From: Numida meleagris
Lineage: Eukaryota; Chordata; Aves; Galliformes; Numididae
Direction of reading: 5' to 3'
Length of the DNA stretch: 64,000 bases
NCBI RefSeq assembly: GCF_002078875.1
Contig: NC_034410.1
Span: 77,220,661-77,284,660 of the forward strand
The translations under genes were made by a program, and so were the position numbers. Within the stretch, counting starts at the first letter, position 1, and every line of letters starts with the position of its first letter. Shown one piece after another: positions 13,186 to 26,573 of this stretch. A model generated the notes under the pieces. That model made no database searches. It saw nothing but the letters and a program-made list of their open reading frames with translations, and had not been told where the DNA came from.

Positions 13186-13755
13186 TGTTATGGTTTTGTG
13201 ATTTTTGTTGTCAGTATTCCACATCATTACATCATGTAAGGTACGGGCAGTTAAAGAGTTAATTCCCTGGTTACTGCAAACCGACTTTTTTGGTGTGGCG
13301 GAGGGGGAGGGGAGGAGGTGCACTGCCCAGGGGTCTTTGCGTTGGAGGTGAGGGGGTGAAGCCGCCTGGGAGAGGCGGGGTCTGTTCCTTCCTGCCCTGC
13401 GGAGAAAGCATGTGGTCCTCCTGCAGTTTACTGTGTAAGATTTTCAGCCTGTAAACTCTCTATTATAATTCTACTAGCCTCATTTTGATATATTTAGTAA
13501 AATTAGTTGTTCCTCCTCAGATTGGTGCCGCTGTTTTTGTGTTAGACCTGCCTACGAGTCCCCTGCTTTTCCCCTCTTCCCTTTGTTTTCCCCAGAGTGC
13601 GGTCCGCGGCTTCTCTGCCGCTTTAGCCGCCGGACCGCCCGGGGCCGGCCCCTACCCGCCGGCAATTTTTTTTTTTCTTCCTCCTTGCTCGTTTCTTTTT
13701 CTTTCGGGCCTGTCCCCCTTGTCACGGACGCATACCCTTAGATAATACCGTGACA
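13186..13755 (+). mobile_element. Solo LTR of an endogenous retrovirus-like element, inserted in CR1
   Basis: The 570-base segment begins TGTTATGG, ends CCGTGACA, and is flanked by identical 5-base duplications CTTGT at 13181-13185 and 13756-13760. It splits a CR1 copy on the other strand. TG...CA ends plus a 5-bp duplication are the hallmarks of an integrated LTR. No internal region follows, so it is a solo LTR left by LTR-LTR recombination. GC- and CpG-rich blocks lie at 13290-13400 and 13600-13665. It is related over its length to 59990-60546. A 5-bp duplication fits an ERVL-like or some ERV1-like group, but the family is not established. Orientation is assigned by similarity to the other copy and the downstream C-rich block. 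Confidence 0.88.
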
Positions 13756-13760
13756 CTTGT
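13756..13760. repeat. Target-site duplication CTTGT (right)
   Basis: Pairs with 13181-13185. It lies directly after the terminal CA of the LTR. Confidence 0.85.
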
Positions 13761-14660
13761 TCTAAAGGTATTGAATGGTATCAGATGCAATATAGACCTC
13801 ATAGAAAATCCACTTTTGACTGACTCCCAACTTGATTTTGAGTCATTAACCACTAACTTTGGAGATTGGCTGTTAGCCAGTTTTTCATCCGTCTTCTGGT
13901 CCATCTGTCAAATCTGTATCTGATCAGTTTACAAGGATATTATGGGGAGACAATGTCAGACAATTTGCTATAATCAAGTTAGCTGACATTCACGGCTTCC
14001 CTCTTATTCAGTGAGTAAATTGTTTTGTCACAGAAGGCAAGAAAGATGGTCTATCATGGGTCTTGGTGAATCCTTGTCAGCTTTTCCCTAACACCTTGTC
14101 CTTCATGTGTCTGGAAATTGCTTCAGTGAGGACCTGTTCCATAGTTTTCCCAAAGACTGAAGTGATGCCTACTGGTCTGTAGTTTCTCAGATCTTTTTTT
14201 TTTTTTTTTGGCCTCTGTAGTTGGCCTAATCATCAGGGACTTCCCTTGGTCTCTATGAATTTTCAAAGATGATGAAAAGTGGCTCTGCAGTAATGCCATT
14301 CTCAGCTCCTCTAGCACTTCTGGACGTATCTGTCAGGTCTCATAGACTTGTAGATGTCCATTTGGTACAGATGATCCCTAGATTCAATCTCCTTGAGGAT
14401 TTACCATTTGCTTTACTACATAATGGCACAGAGACTTGGGGTCTGGCTTTATCCATGAAGACTGAAGCAAAGAAGGCAGCTCAACATTTCCTGTGTCATT
14501 TGTAACTAATCTGCCAGCCACTTTCAGTGGCAAGTCGGTATCTTTGTTGTACTTCTGCTTGTTGCTAATGTAAATACGAAATCCTTTCTTGTTATTCTTG
14601 ATATCTCTTGACAGTTTGAGTGCCAGCTGAGCTCCTGTTTCCTGCTTTAGGTGGCCACAC
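13761..14660 (-). pseudogene. CR1 ORF2 reverse transcriptase remnant (5' half)
   Basis: Minus-strand reading gives, N- to C-terminal, LALKLSRDIKNNKKGF (14540-14640), then a stretch matching the CR1 'EVLNAFFASVFT' neighbourhood in degraded form. A stretch like [26 protein letters not shown] follows near 14080-14180, seen here as [18 protein letters not shown]. Near 13800-13900 is SPKLVVNDSKSSWESVKSGF, which aligns with the RVVVSGVKSS motif of the first CR1. Stops and frameshifts break it throughout. A T16 tract at 14194-14209 has expanded inside the RT region. The remnant is non-functional. Confidence 0.82.
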
Positions 14661-17600
14661 TTCCTGAGGACCAGATAAAGAGCAGTCAGAAGCTGGACAC
14701 GGGCATCTGCTTGTCCTTTGTGAGGCCTCCCTCTGCCCAGAGGGTCCCTTCTCAGGACACTATGAGCCCCCCCACTCCCACTGAAATGCTTTCCATGTGT
14801 GTTTTTCTTCACTCACAAGTGTTGTTTTTATCATATGCCTATGCTGCCCTCACAGCAAGGTTTATGAAGAAATCACTGTCTAATAAAAGTTCATTCTGTT
14901 CTCCAGTTGACTTATTTTTATAGATAAACTCTTTTGAAGAGTGGAGTTATTCTTATAATAACCAATTCACTGGAGTGTGAAGAGTGCGGAATAAAAAGAT
15001 TGTATTTGTTTTTCATAAGCTAATGAACACCAAGTATAGATAGGGCAGAAAAGTATATGTACCAGACTAAGAAACAATAAAAAGAAATCTGTCTTTCTGT
15101 TCACAGAGAGACAGCTAAAGACAGCTAGATCGCTTGCTCTGCTGATGACAAATAACATGTCTCATTATAGCAGCCATGAAAATAAGGACCACAACTATTC
15201 TCTTTGGAACAAATGATCATATATTTGATTAAACAAATCCCAGACTGCCTCTGACACTTTGAGTGAATATGGTAATAGGACATCTCCTTGTGCTTTTTCT
15301 TTTTCTTTCTTTTAATGAAGACATTCATGCAGATTGCTCTGGTCAATGTGACCTTAATAGGAAATACAAAAAAAAGTACTCAAGTATGTAACATGCATCT
15401 TTTGAAACTAGTTCCCAGAATAAACAAATACTATCAACAATAATAATGATATGTCATGCTGCATTACTGGCAGTTCTGGTTTGCATATTTACGCATGAAC
15501 AATCTAAATGATCATCAGGAATTACTGAAATTATCTTTAACATCTGCAGCACTGGAAAGGTATTATGACAAAGTCTGAAAAAGACTGTTGGCTCTCATAT
15601 GACAAGTAAATTGAAGCACTTGTGTCAACTAATTCTGTACATAGATTACATAATGTTTTCAGTAATATATACATGGAAGCACACGTTCCCAATTGTGTAA
15701 TAAAATATAAAGTTGCATTATATTCAAATTCAGAGGATTCTTCTTATTATGGTATGTTTATATCAAAATGATGACTAAAAATTACATCTTGGACTATGAT
15801 TGGTAGCAACGTAGTCTTTTGCCATTCAGACTGCATATATTGCAGAGGGATCTACATGAGCTGTTATGCTCGTTTTTCAGGAAGAAAACAATGCTTTGGA
15901 GGAAGAATGAATTAACCCATGATCATTCATTCCTGTTTTCCATTGCAAGGTATTCCTACCATGTGAGTGAATCTCCTTTCTTGAGATGTTTCTTATTTTA
16001 GCATTTACAAATATCATTATCTAGAAATAAAACACAAACAGAACTTCAATCCTCACTGTTTTTAAAATAAAACCAGGAGATTCCACTGATAAATAAATCT
16101 AAGTATGCAGAAAAGTGAATCAAGTCCTTTCACAAGCTGAAACAGGACTTCACTTTCTTCTGCTTAACATAAAATGCCATCTCTGGACAAATCTCAGATG
16201 AAAGTGCTAACATTTTCCACTATTCTACTAATCAGGGAAAAACTGATGTCTATCACTTATCTGGACTAGCATTTGGTTTTTAATCCAATGGAAAATTGGA
16301 AATGTTCTGGAAATGACACTGCTTCTTCAGTAGAAGTGAAGTAAGCAGGCTACAAAAACTTTTTTTTTTTTTAAACAGGAAATAATGAGATAGTCACTAA
16401 AAAAGTCAAGTTTTCCTATAGAGACATGAAATGTGGAACTTATTTTGGCATCAGCTACATTATGTTCTGGTATAATCAGATGTAACACAGAATTAATAAA
16501 CAGCAGCACACATGCACAAATGCATTAGGAAGCCAATGGTTTTAACATTACGATGATAACCATTTTCAGTTGGCATTTCTCTGTATTATATTGTAATATG
16601 CAAAATTTCAAATACTATGTGAATGTAATCTGTAAATTTTCTCAAACATCATCTAATAATTTGTAATAATAAGATAGCAATATTCCATGAGAGAATTTCG
16701 TACCTGGAGTTCTTTGCTTTTAGTAAACAGTAACATTACTTAAAATAAAGCAGTTCCATGCTTGGGAAAATATAATTTTTTTTCCTTTTTTTTTTCATGT
16801 CTTGTTTTGCATTCCAAAGTCTTTTGCTTTTTTCGGTTATTGTGCAGGAAATAAAGTTTATGATTCTGAGTATGAGGCATTCTCATAAATATAAAATAGA
16901 TTTTCTGAACGCTCTTTGCATAGCTAAGGAGCTGCTGAATAAAACTTGTGTCTCTCTTCCCTGCAGATTCTGTGCCAACTGCCTTAGTGCCCATTCTCAA
17001 GAGATTCATGCAGATAGAGTTTTCTCTTTTCTGCCTTCAAATGCAGAAGAAATATAGAAGTAGTTTTGAGATCACGCTGGAATAATTCCTAGGTGACAGA
17101 ATATAGGGTAGTCTGAGAGATCCTCCCTTCTGCTGCTAATCAACTTAAAAGGAAAGCAGCGGACTTCTCAGCTCAGTCTATCCATTTCCTTTTCCCTCCC
17201 TGTCAGCCGCTCACTATTACCAGATTTCTACATGGTTGCTGAAGGCTTCAGAAATTTCGAGAACAGGGAACATTTTTCCCCTTTTTTTTCTTCTCCTCAA
17301 ATGTTTCAGTACGTCACATCATTTCAAAGAGAGATGTAGTTTCTATACTCAACCAGTCATTATTGCATCATTGCTCAAATTCTCAGTTATTGAGCTTAGA
17401 GTAACTAAGTGCGTTTCTATTTAATCTGTTGATATTCATGAATGCACATTCGATTAATCAAAATCTGCTAAGTCACCATGACTAATTGAATATTAAATGA
17501 ATTTAATTTAGACATTTTGATAACATTTTCACAAGAATTCTTTCAGAGAGATCCATGAGGGTTCCATATAAAGGCCTTCAATGAAATTTAGTTGGAAGAC

Positions 17601-20180
17601 AAAGATGCAATACTAATGTCTGATCTTCCAGTGTAATAATGACAGTTTCAAATAGTCTTATACTGGTGTTTTTCCATTCAGCAATGTGTAAGTGCACTTT
17701 AAACCTATGAAACCAGAAGATAACCAGCCAAAGAACTTCTGTATGCATAGATAACATTATATGTAGAGCCCTTCTCAGTTCTTTATGACACAATATAATT
17801 TATACCTACTGTATAAATAGATTGATTTTATTTGTTCAGTGTAGTTAGTTTTTATTTCGATTTTTTGAATGCAGTTAGACCCTTATTTAATGGGTCAATA
17901 AGTAGATGCAAGTTCAGTTACAATAACAAAACAGTAGAGTTCATTTCTGAATTATTTATTCCTTAAAAAATAAAGATGCATGTAGGCAAACTTGGTCTAC
18001 CAATATGTAATTGATATTCTATTAAATCCTAAAAAAAATTAAAAACAATATAAAATTTTAATTTTAATACTGATCCACTTTTTTTTTTTAACTGAACACA
18101 AGTGTTGTGAAAAAGTCATGCACAAACATTTTTTTTCCAAATTTTATCTAAAATGTTTAGTAGTGGAGATTTTCTCTCTAAAAAATCATCAATATGTGCA
18201 AGAATTACAGAATTTTTTTTTATTAGTAGTTGCATGAATGTAGTAAGTATATTTTTAGAGAAGCAAAAACCTTAAAGTTGGTGTGTTCAAGACATCTTTC
18301 TGGTTGACTTAGAGACTGGTGTCTAAGCAAAGACTTATTGTAAAATGTATTTGACAGCCTAATTTGAAAGCTTTCACTTTAGGTGGTTCATGTGATACTT
18401 GGCAAACACATCAGAATTCAGTGTAATTATGAACAAATACAAAGCAAGGAGGACTATAGTAGTAGCTATTGTGGATAATGCAACATGCATGTGAAGTTAC
18501 TGACAGTCTAAGAAGCCGTACATAAAAGAAATAAGAGATGGCGTAGCCTATTTTATTAAGAACCAGGTGTTCGAACTGAATAGTGTAATTTGACATATCA
18601 AATAAGCAGTGGGTGGGGGAGGGAGAAGGAAGTTTCATTTTTCACATTAGCTAAGTCTGACTGAATAATAAGAGCTAATTTATTTTGGCTCATGTTGCCT
18701 GGCTCTGGCCTGTAGGAAGAGAATGCTGTTCTCAGTAGATCCTTGAATTGTATGAAAGGAACCTCTAAAGGAGACAAAGAATTTGACAAATGTATTCAAC
18801 TTTTTGCCTGTGCAACAGAGAAATTTATTCCTGTTCTAATGCTGAACATGTCAACAGACCCAGCTGAATCTAGAACTATCACCATGAAGAAGTCACATTA
18901 ATAAATGCAGCACTGACATTAACACCTTTATCAATTTTAAACTAAAATCAGTTTCAGAAGAAGGGCTTTTAAGGAGCTTTTTAACCATCTACATTCAGTC
19001 CTGGACAGTTCAATGATGCACGTCTTTTGTTGTGAGCATACTGAAACATGTAATTCATCCTCAAATACATTGTTTTTTCATAAGCCTTTGAACATATTTT
19101 CCAAAGCTATAAGGTTTGACAGGCTTCTTCAATAGTTTGTTTGGCAACTTGGGAATTTTAAGTTCCTGCTTAGTAATACTTTATAATTTAATGATGGAAC
19201 ATCTTCAGTGATCTTGCAATCTCTTCTGCAGAATCAATATAATGAGAATAACTGGTAATAAACTGTAATTTTTATCACAAAGGCAGGCATTTTTTTCCTC
19301 CCCTCAGATTTTACCCTGTGTTTTTCTCATGATCTTTCCTGTATAACTTGAAACATTGCCTTGAGTGAATTCATAGGCAGATAAACCATTGAAACAAAAT
19401 ATTTTAAAGTAAACATGGAATTAAACTGAGTTATATTTTCCACACTAAAGGAAGGAAGTTCAAACCTGGTTTACTAAATTTGAAAATAAGCTTTATCTTG
19501 ACTGTTAAATGCAAATACGAGTTTTTGAAAACATAACACTGTATTAATGGCAGATTAAGAGTATTGCAAATACGTTTCTGCAGCAAGTTTGGTATAGGCA
19601 GACACTTGTTTCTATGGGTCTTTTGACATATTTCCAAAGATATACAAAACTGAGATGGTAGAATTGGCTTAAATGAGGAATGTTGGTGGCTGGATTTGAA
19701 AATGATTGTCTGTCTTGATTAAAACATATCAGTACCTATCAGAGTGAATGTAATTACATGGCTAGGTGGAACCTGTCTCTGTAATGGTTTTTCTTTGATA
19801 AAAGTTTACCATGAAACTTCAGTGCCGAGGTGATTGGTGAGAACCAGTTACAGAACACACATTTGTCAGGAGGCTTCTTTAAGCCAAACAGTCTTGGTTG
19901 AATGGATCATATGAAGCCCTAAGTACCAGATTTGAATGAACACATCATATTCCTGGAAGATTCCTTGAAAACAGGTTTTTTAAAGAATATATTTCTTAAG
20001 CTGACTGAGCTCTGAAATTCTGATTAGATCCTCCAAATGGCTTTTAAATAAAGTTTTGTGTGCTAAATTAATTGCCTTTTTGGAATAACAAGGAATGCAT
20101 GTATAGTATCCATGTCTGTGCAACAGTGTGTGGAAGAAAAACAGTTCCAAAAGATAAATAAAGCTGCCATCAGCTGATTT
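14661..20180. other. AT-rich non-coding stretch, no gene recognised
   Basis: Short chance frames only. A strong acceptor-like CTCTCTTCCCTGCAG precedes 16967, but no matching donor or domain was found. A/T homopolymers are common (for example 16780-16797 and 18079-18090). Confidence 0.55.
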
Positions 20181-21600
20181 TCTTCACAGCATAGAATATA
20201 AACCAGATAAGAGTGGAATATATTGAATTGCCATGGGAGAATTTAGCACTGCTTTCACATTTGGCTTACAGTGCCCAGAAAGTATTTTCCAAGTACACCA
20301 TATATAAGTTCTGACTCTGCAGTTGACTCCTCTCCATCTGGATATTGTTGTGTTGAGCAGTCCCTGATGGATCTTTAACCAGGCCAAGCAATGTTTGCCA
20401 ACGAAGAGTTGCAGCTAGGGTGTTCCAGAGCTTTATTATGGATATCTGGAGCTTCAGGCTTTGCTGCCATATAAGTGCAATTTTGTGTTTGATCCACAAC
20501 TATGCTATAATGGAAACATCACAGGAGCAACAGATGATGGCTCACCATTAACAGCATGGATGTTGACACCAACTCTATCATCTTCTGGTGCTTACTGTTA
20601 GATCATGAACAGCTTGGATGTGTGGTAGTGAGGTGGGAAGGACAGCTTCTTTCTGCCTGTCTTCCTGTGTGTCTGATGGAGAAGACAGTTTTAGCCACAA
20701 ACTTCTGAGGAAATTAGCATTGCTGAGTTAACCCCCCTGTGGTGCACCCAGGTAGTTTTGGGTTGTGTGGTTACTGTGTCACTTGTTTGCCAGATTTTCA
20801 ACTTAAGATAACCATATGGACTTATGGTTGATATGCTTCTGATAGTGTACGCGGTATGGATACCCAGGTGTCATCCCTGAGGCTGTGGGGCTCCAGTGTC
20901 CCCACCACAACGCACATCCAGGCTCAGCAGCCACGGTTGGGCACACTGGGGAGAGCCTGAGAAAGGAAAGGCAGAAACTAGTGAACAGGCACAGGGAACA
21001 CTGGAGGGAAAGGAGAAGCCCAAGTTGAGAGGAGGAGGAGGTGACCCAGTACAGAGCAGGCACTTCTGACAGAACTGCAGCTTGTGAGGACTCACTCCAG
21101 AGCATAGGAAAGGTGTGAGAAGGGCAGCAGAGAGAAATCTCTACACAATTACCCAGCACTTCCTGCCTCACTCACTGCCTCTCTGAATGGACTGAGTGTG
21201 ACCTGCAGTGATGACAAGGGTGAAGGAGAGGTGCTTGGAGTGAAGTCTGGGAAAGGGAGACAAGAGGTGTTTTAATGTTTTTCTTCTTTGTTTCCAAGTA
21301 CTCAGATCAGTAATTAAATACCTATGCTTCTTGGCAATAAGTTAAATTCCTCAGGTCTGTTTTTCCAGCAACCAAAGAGTGTTCTCCCAGTCTTTATTTC
21401 GACCCATAGCCTTCCTCGCCCCTGTGCATCCTCTGTTTGGCCCCGTGCCTCCAGGCACAGGGGCAGTGAGCTGACTACTCACTGGAGTGGGCGCTGGCTG
21501 CCCACCTGGGACAGAAACCTACTGACAGTAATTTTGAAACTCTTCGACATTTTGGACAGAGGTGCCAAAATCGTGTAATTTTTAATGGCTTCTTTTCCAC
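20181..21600. other. Mixed-composition stretch with GC-richer block, unidentified
   Basis: The - strand is open at 20184-20387 and 20266-20499 in two frames, and again at 20803-21171. A GC-richer block spans 20860-21180. None of the translations contains a domain I recognise. It may hold decayed repeats. Confidence 0.35.
21418..21464. repeat. Inverted repeat GCCCCTGTGC / GCACAGGGGC
   Basis: The 10-base arms at 21418-21427 and 21455-21464 are exact reverse complements. An alternative shorter-loop pairing exists with GCCCCGTGCCT at about 21440-21450, using one unpaired base. No function is assigned. Confidence 0.7.
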
Positions 21601-24600
21601 CCACACAGTATACGGTGTAATTTTCAACTATGAATTACAAAATGCCCATTTCCCACACAAAAAAAAAAACCCTTCACCATCTCATAATTACCTCTCATTT
21701 TTTTCCATTTATCTTCCTAAAGTAAAATAAAAATGCAATAAAAACTAGAAAATCCATTCTTTACTCTTATGCATAGAACTGCCTAGCTATTCTGCTCGCA
21801 ACTGCAGCCTCACCTTTTATCCATTGTGCTGGCATATCACTCTTTTCAAGCACTGCTTCAAAGCTGGGTGATGTACTTGTTATGTGACAGACAGCTCCAT
21901 TCCTCTTTTCCTTAACAGTTCAGCTCAACCCCCGTTCTCCCAGACTATCAAGTACAGCAGCTTAAGGCAGCAGTTCTTAATTAAAATACACTGCTACCTG
22001 CAGTGTAATTTGAGCAGAATCCAATTTTGAAAGTACAATGTTAGTAGAATTGCATGGTTTTATATCTCAGTGCACTAAAGTGAATCAATGTCATTGTCAC
22101 TGATCTGACATCAAGATATTTAGGGTTTCCAAAACTTATGCTACTGCAACACAGAGATGAAATGTGATTTTAGATTTCTAATGTTTTGTTGCCAAGATTT
22201 CAACACAAAATAGAACTGAGAAAGCACATATGCCCCCAAAACTCTTCTTAAACCTTTGCATATGTTATTAACAAACCAATCTTGCTTTAGTTAACTATGC
22301 TTCTAAAGATTATGTATGGCAGTCATATAAATAGAGGTTTTGTTATACCTTAAACATTAAAATTGCACTCCTCTGGTGATTAAAAGCCATGCATTTTTTC
22401 TGCAAGAGCATCTGAAATTTCCATGTAAAAACTGTTTGGAGCTTTATGGATTTATATTTATTATTGAATGATCTTACATTTGTAATTTTATCTTTGCTAT
22501 ATTAAAAGCCAAAGAATTGCAATTGCAGAAAATGTGATTAATGAGGTTTTAAGTTCAAGACTGTGATTTTCACATTTCACTTGCTTTCTCCTATGCAGGA
22601 TTATCTTTAAAAGAAATCGATATGCATTATTTTTCAGAAAAAAAAAACATCCTGTGATTGATCTTAATAAAAAGGTTTACATCATATAAAATGTACTATG
22701 ACTCTTAAGAGTAATTTCAAAGCTTACTTTTACATTATGAAAATGATCTTTTGTTCAATTTTGGCACATGCATGCATGATTCCAAAATCTCATCTGGAAA
22801 TCATTTACAGAGAATTTTCATAAGAATTATGACCAGATGAATGCCAGGTTCATAATAGGACTGTAATGTTCAAGTGGAATATTACCAGGAATTATATAAA
22901 ATTTAGTGTCTCTACTCAAATCCAAATACTGGAAATAACTATATATATCCACCATAATCTTATAACAAAACCTGAGATCTCTCTTTATAAGTGGGGAATG
23001 ATTATCTTTTACCAGCCTTCCTAAACCAGCAAACATTACCGTTCACACTTCCAAACTGGAAATCGTATTAAATAGTTCTGCATTTTCCCAGAAACTTAAA
23101 CTTTATAAGAACAGTAGTTTATTTTAACTGTATAAAATCCTTGTAAATATTTCTGTCATTGAGTCTGAGAGTTTATGATCGGTAATGGCGTTCAGGTAAC
23201 ATATATGGAGTCCAGCTCTAATCTTTTGCATGTATTTTAGCGTAGAAATTTAAACAGCAGGAACAATTTTCACTGCGTATCAGAAAAGAGACTGTAACTC
23301 ATTTATACTTTGAAAACTATTCCGAAAAGCATGCTTTCTTAGCTATGTTTTCACATTAAAAAAAAAAAAACCAGTTTACCATATTAGTATTACTGGTAGA
23401 TGATCTCTTATTTAAGTATCCCATTGAGCTTGATTACTTAAGCATACAGTCTAAGTACAAAATGAAACAAGAAAAAGTTTAAAAATGTCCTGACTTTTGT
23501 AGAGTTTCTCTGTGTCAGACATTTCTTCTCAACTCTGCTTCCCTCCAATCCAAAATCAATTTTTTCCCATATCAAAAAGTAGTATCTAAAATGCTTGAGG
23601 GGCCCTCTTATCTACTCTCTCCCTTTCCTTTTTTTTTTCTTCTTTTTTTTCTTTTTCGTTTGTTCTGTTAGAAATCTCGCATTTATAGCAAAGCCAACTG
23701 TTTTAAAGAGATAAACTCTATTGGAAGGGCAATACAATAGTTTGTATAAACTGCTCATCCAAGGAGAAACATTCACTGATCTGGTCAACCTGAGAACCTG
23801 GCACAGATATGTGATATCCTCTGCCTCACTAGAAACGAAGAGAGCATCAGCTTGATGGAATGGGAAGAGAAAGCCTGCCAAACCACCGCGCTATGGTCTT
23901 CTACAAAATTCTTTCAAAACCTTTTAAAAAAAATGTAAAAGGGAAACAAGCCTGCAACGAAAGTAGTGACTGGATCTGACACTAATCCCCAGAATTAACG
24001 TGTAATGACACCGCTATGGAATGTCTTTGTTGTGTTTTCAAATGGCCATTAGCAGAGCATTAATCCGGTATCTTGATGTGGTGCTTTTTTTTACATCAGT
24101 GTGTGCTTTTGTGCAGTTACACAGTCTTCCTTAACTGCAGCATTTCTTACTATTGAAGGCTCAGTTTTACTGTATTACTATACTTCAGAAAAACTCTGTG
24201 AGCCAGATTTTTGTCATCTACACTGTTCACTTACTTGAGACGGTTCCTAAAAGTGTTGGTAGATCATTGTAAACCAGACCACTTCTTTAAAAAATCGTAG
24301 GCAAAATCAGATTGATATTTTTGAACTTGTCAGCTTCATTCAGAGTAATTACTTCAAGTAATTACTGAGAGCTGGGAAGCAGAGAAGCCCAAAGAGGGAG
24401 GACCAGAAGGGATACTGCTAATGTCTTCGGATAGGTGAGGCTTCCCAGGTGGCTGCTCCCTCTTAATACTGAGCTCAGCAAACACCAATAAGAAGTTCTG
24501 CAGCTGAAAGGGAAGGATCCTGCCCAGGCCATTGCCCGTTCAAGGGACAGAGAAGTTCTTGCTCCAGCCCATGGTCACTACACAGCATCAGTGCAGTATC

Positions 24601-24690
24601 TTTGTGTCTAAACCAGTAGCCCCCTCTTCTGACAGACTCCTGCCATCAGTGTGATTGGTCTTTGTTCAGAGTTCTTTCTGAATTCTTTTC
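21601..24690. other. AT-rich non-coding stretch, no gene recognised
   Basis: Nothing beyond A/T and pyrimidine tracts, notably the pyrimidine run at about 23618-23657. Confidence 0.55.
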
Positions 24691-24697
24691 TCAGCAG

Positions 24698-24790
24698 GAA
24701 CTGTGGGACCTTGCTACTCATGGGAGTGATGTCTTCACACTCAGAGTGAGGCAGACCCTTCTGGCTCCATGTTCCACCACACTCAACAAG
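24698..24790 (+). other. Speculative exon-like segment (31 codons)
   Basis: Bounded by a good acceptor context (TTCTTTTCTCAGCAG just before 24698) and a consensus donor (AAG then GTGAGT at 24791). It is 93 bases long, a multiple of three, and open in the frame starting exactly at the acceptor, reading ELWDLATHGSDVFTLRVRQT and 11 further residues. I recognise no protein family. Splice-like pairs arise often by chance in 64 kb, so this is only a candidate. Confidence 0.15.
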
Positions 24791-26186
24791 GTGAGTCCAG
24801 CGGGAACCATACCCCCAGTAAGTCATCCGTCCCTCATACTGAGTACCTGTAATAACTTTTGTTCAAACATACATGTCCACATGCTGTAATGTCCTCTCAT
24901 GTCTTGTGGCAACTCTTCTCAGCATTTCTTCCACTGTACTTCTGCTGCTATGGTAGGCCAAAGACTGGAATCATTACCATTACACAGTAATTCTCTTTAG
25001 TGTTGCATCAGAGATTAATCTGTTTCCTAAAGCCTGTGCCACGATTTAGACGGGACTCATTAAAAAGCAGTGGTCTACATCTATCTGTCTCCTCTTTACA
25101 GGCACTGAACCAAATTGTTTTCTGAATGTTTAACTGAAATCCGTACTCTTAAAATTAGGTCATTGCCCTGATAAATCCTTCCTAAATGTATATCCAGAGA
25201 GCTGATTAAAATCCAATCTATTTGACATTATAATTAAGTCTCACATCTAGTTTACAGTTTTATAATTACATCTCTGCATCCTGAGAAAGATGAGAGGTCT
25301 CTCCTGGTCATCTGAGGGATCAGAACAATTCTGCCAAGAGCATCTGAGGGGAGGCACCACTGGCCCTCGAGCCTATGTACAAGACAGATGTAGGCTGCTG
25401 AAAGAGGCCCTTGTCAATTAGCAGATCTGCCCAGCTCTGCATATGTGCCCTTACAGAGCAGCACAATGCTTACAATATGAGAGGCAGGCTGATTTTTCAA
25501 TGAGATTTAGCAAGTGGATGTCAGTAAGCAAGAGCGAGAATAGTTGGTTTCTTCATTCTAAGTGTGGCATGATCCAGTTCTCCACAAATATGAAAACAAA
25601 ACACATGCATTAAATACAGTGTTACACTGTTCACCATCATTACACTATCCACAATAACTTTGAAGAAGGGCACGTGTACCACCCCAATAGTCAACTTCTT
25701 CCCACTAACATATCTTTAAATGAGGAAAGGTTACTTTAGAAATTTTCTGGATGTTGTAGAAAAATAATTATCACAGCTGTTATGTGGCAAATCGGCCCAA
25801 ACCTTGGTTGTATTTGAGGTGTCTCAAGAGCCAGTTTGCATTTATTGCATGTTCTGTTTAGTTGTCACCACTCATGTTACTTTGTGCCATTTTTCTACCA
25901 GCACCTTTAGTGCTGTATTACACAGCTGGATGAAGAATACATATGGATCAGTTGTTTTCCCCATTCAAACAGATGGTGTGCTACTCTTCATTACCCTGGG
26001 AATCTTCCCAATTCATCCTAGTCTAATTTCACTCTTTGCTTGTTCATTGTAAAAAAGTACACTAAACAGCCCTATACTCACCAGCCCAAACTCATCTGTC
26101 AGCTTTTGAAATGATACTGCCTTCAGCATGGTTCTTCCATACACTTCATTTTATTTCTGTTGTAGAATGTACAGCATTTAAAATTA

Positions 26187-26206
26187 TAAATAAATAAATA
26201 AATAAA
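26187..26206 (+). repeat. (AAAT)n microsatellite
   Basis: Five consecutive AAAT-type units. Confidence 0.88.
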
Positions 26207-26523
26207 ATATTTTATTTTCCTTTGGTGATCATATACTTTAGTGGCCCCAGATATTTTCTTTGGTAAATGCAAATAATTTTTTTTGGAGGATTTTGATATC
26301 CATCAGTAAATCTCAAATAAGACATTTCCTCTTCCTTTATCAGGATATTCCTTGCTGTGTTTACCAGAATACCTTACGTGTTTAGCTGTTATATTGAAGG
26401 GTATGGGAGGGATCATTTTATCAGAGCTTTCTGCAGGTGAAATTTCATTTCCTTTCTTATATATACTCATGAACAGTGATTTCCTTTCATAAATGTATTG
26501 CTAAATATTTGCAGCTCTGGATA

Positions 26524-26573
26524 TATCTATTTATATATGCTATCTAGATATCTATATCTATTTATATATGCTA
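26524..26573 (+). repeat. Direct duplication of a 19-bp AT-rich unit
   Basis: TATCTATTTATATATGCTA occurs at 26524-26542 and again at 26555-26573, with 12 bases between. A local slippage or duplication product. Confidence 0.85.

Larger units (their letters stand above)
12690..14660 (-). mobile_element. Old CR1 LINE fragment, interrupted by a solo LTR
   Basis: The minus strand carries a diverged CR1 ORF2 remnant truncated at both ends. The upstream part lies at 13756-14660 and the downstream part at 12690-13185; the bases between are a solo LTR. Order and orientation of the two halves agree: RT motifs sit in the high-coordinate half and the post-RT C-terminal region in the low-coordinate half. 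It is more diverged than the copies at 1-1199 and 61 kb, so it is probably older. I did not find its octamer tail. Its 5' end is placed at about 14660, where CR1-like protein similarity fades. Confidence 0.85.

Noticed and set aside
13485..13745. 86-codon + frame rich in Pro, Ala and Leu
   Set aside because: It is the GC-rich part of the solo LTR, not a gene.
16967..17055. Possible exon after the strong acceptor CTCTCTTCCCTGCAG
   Set aside because: No convincing donor and no protein similarity; the frame ends at a stop within 30 codons.
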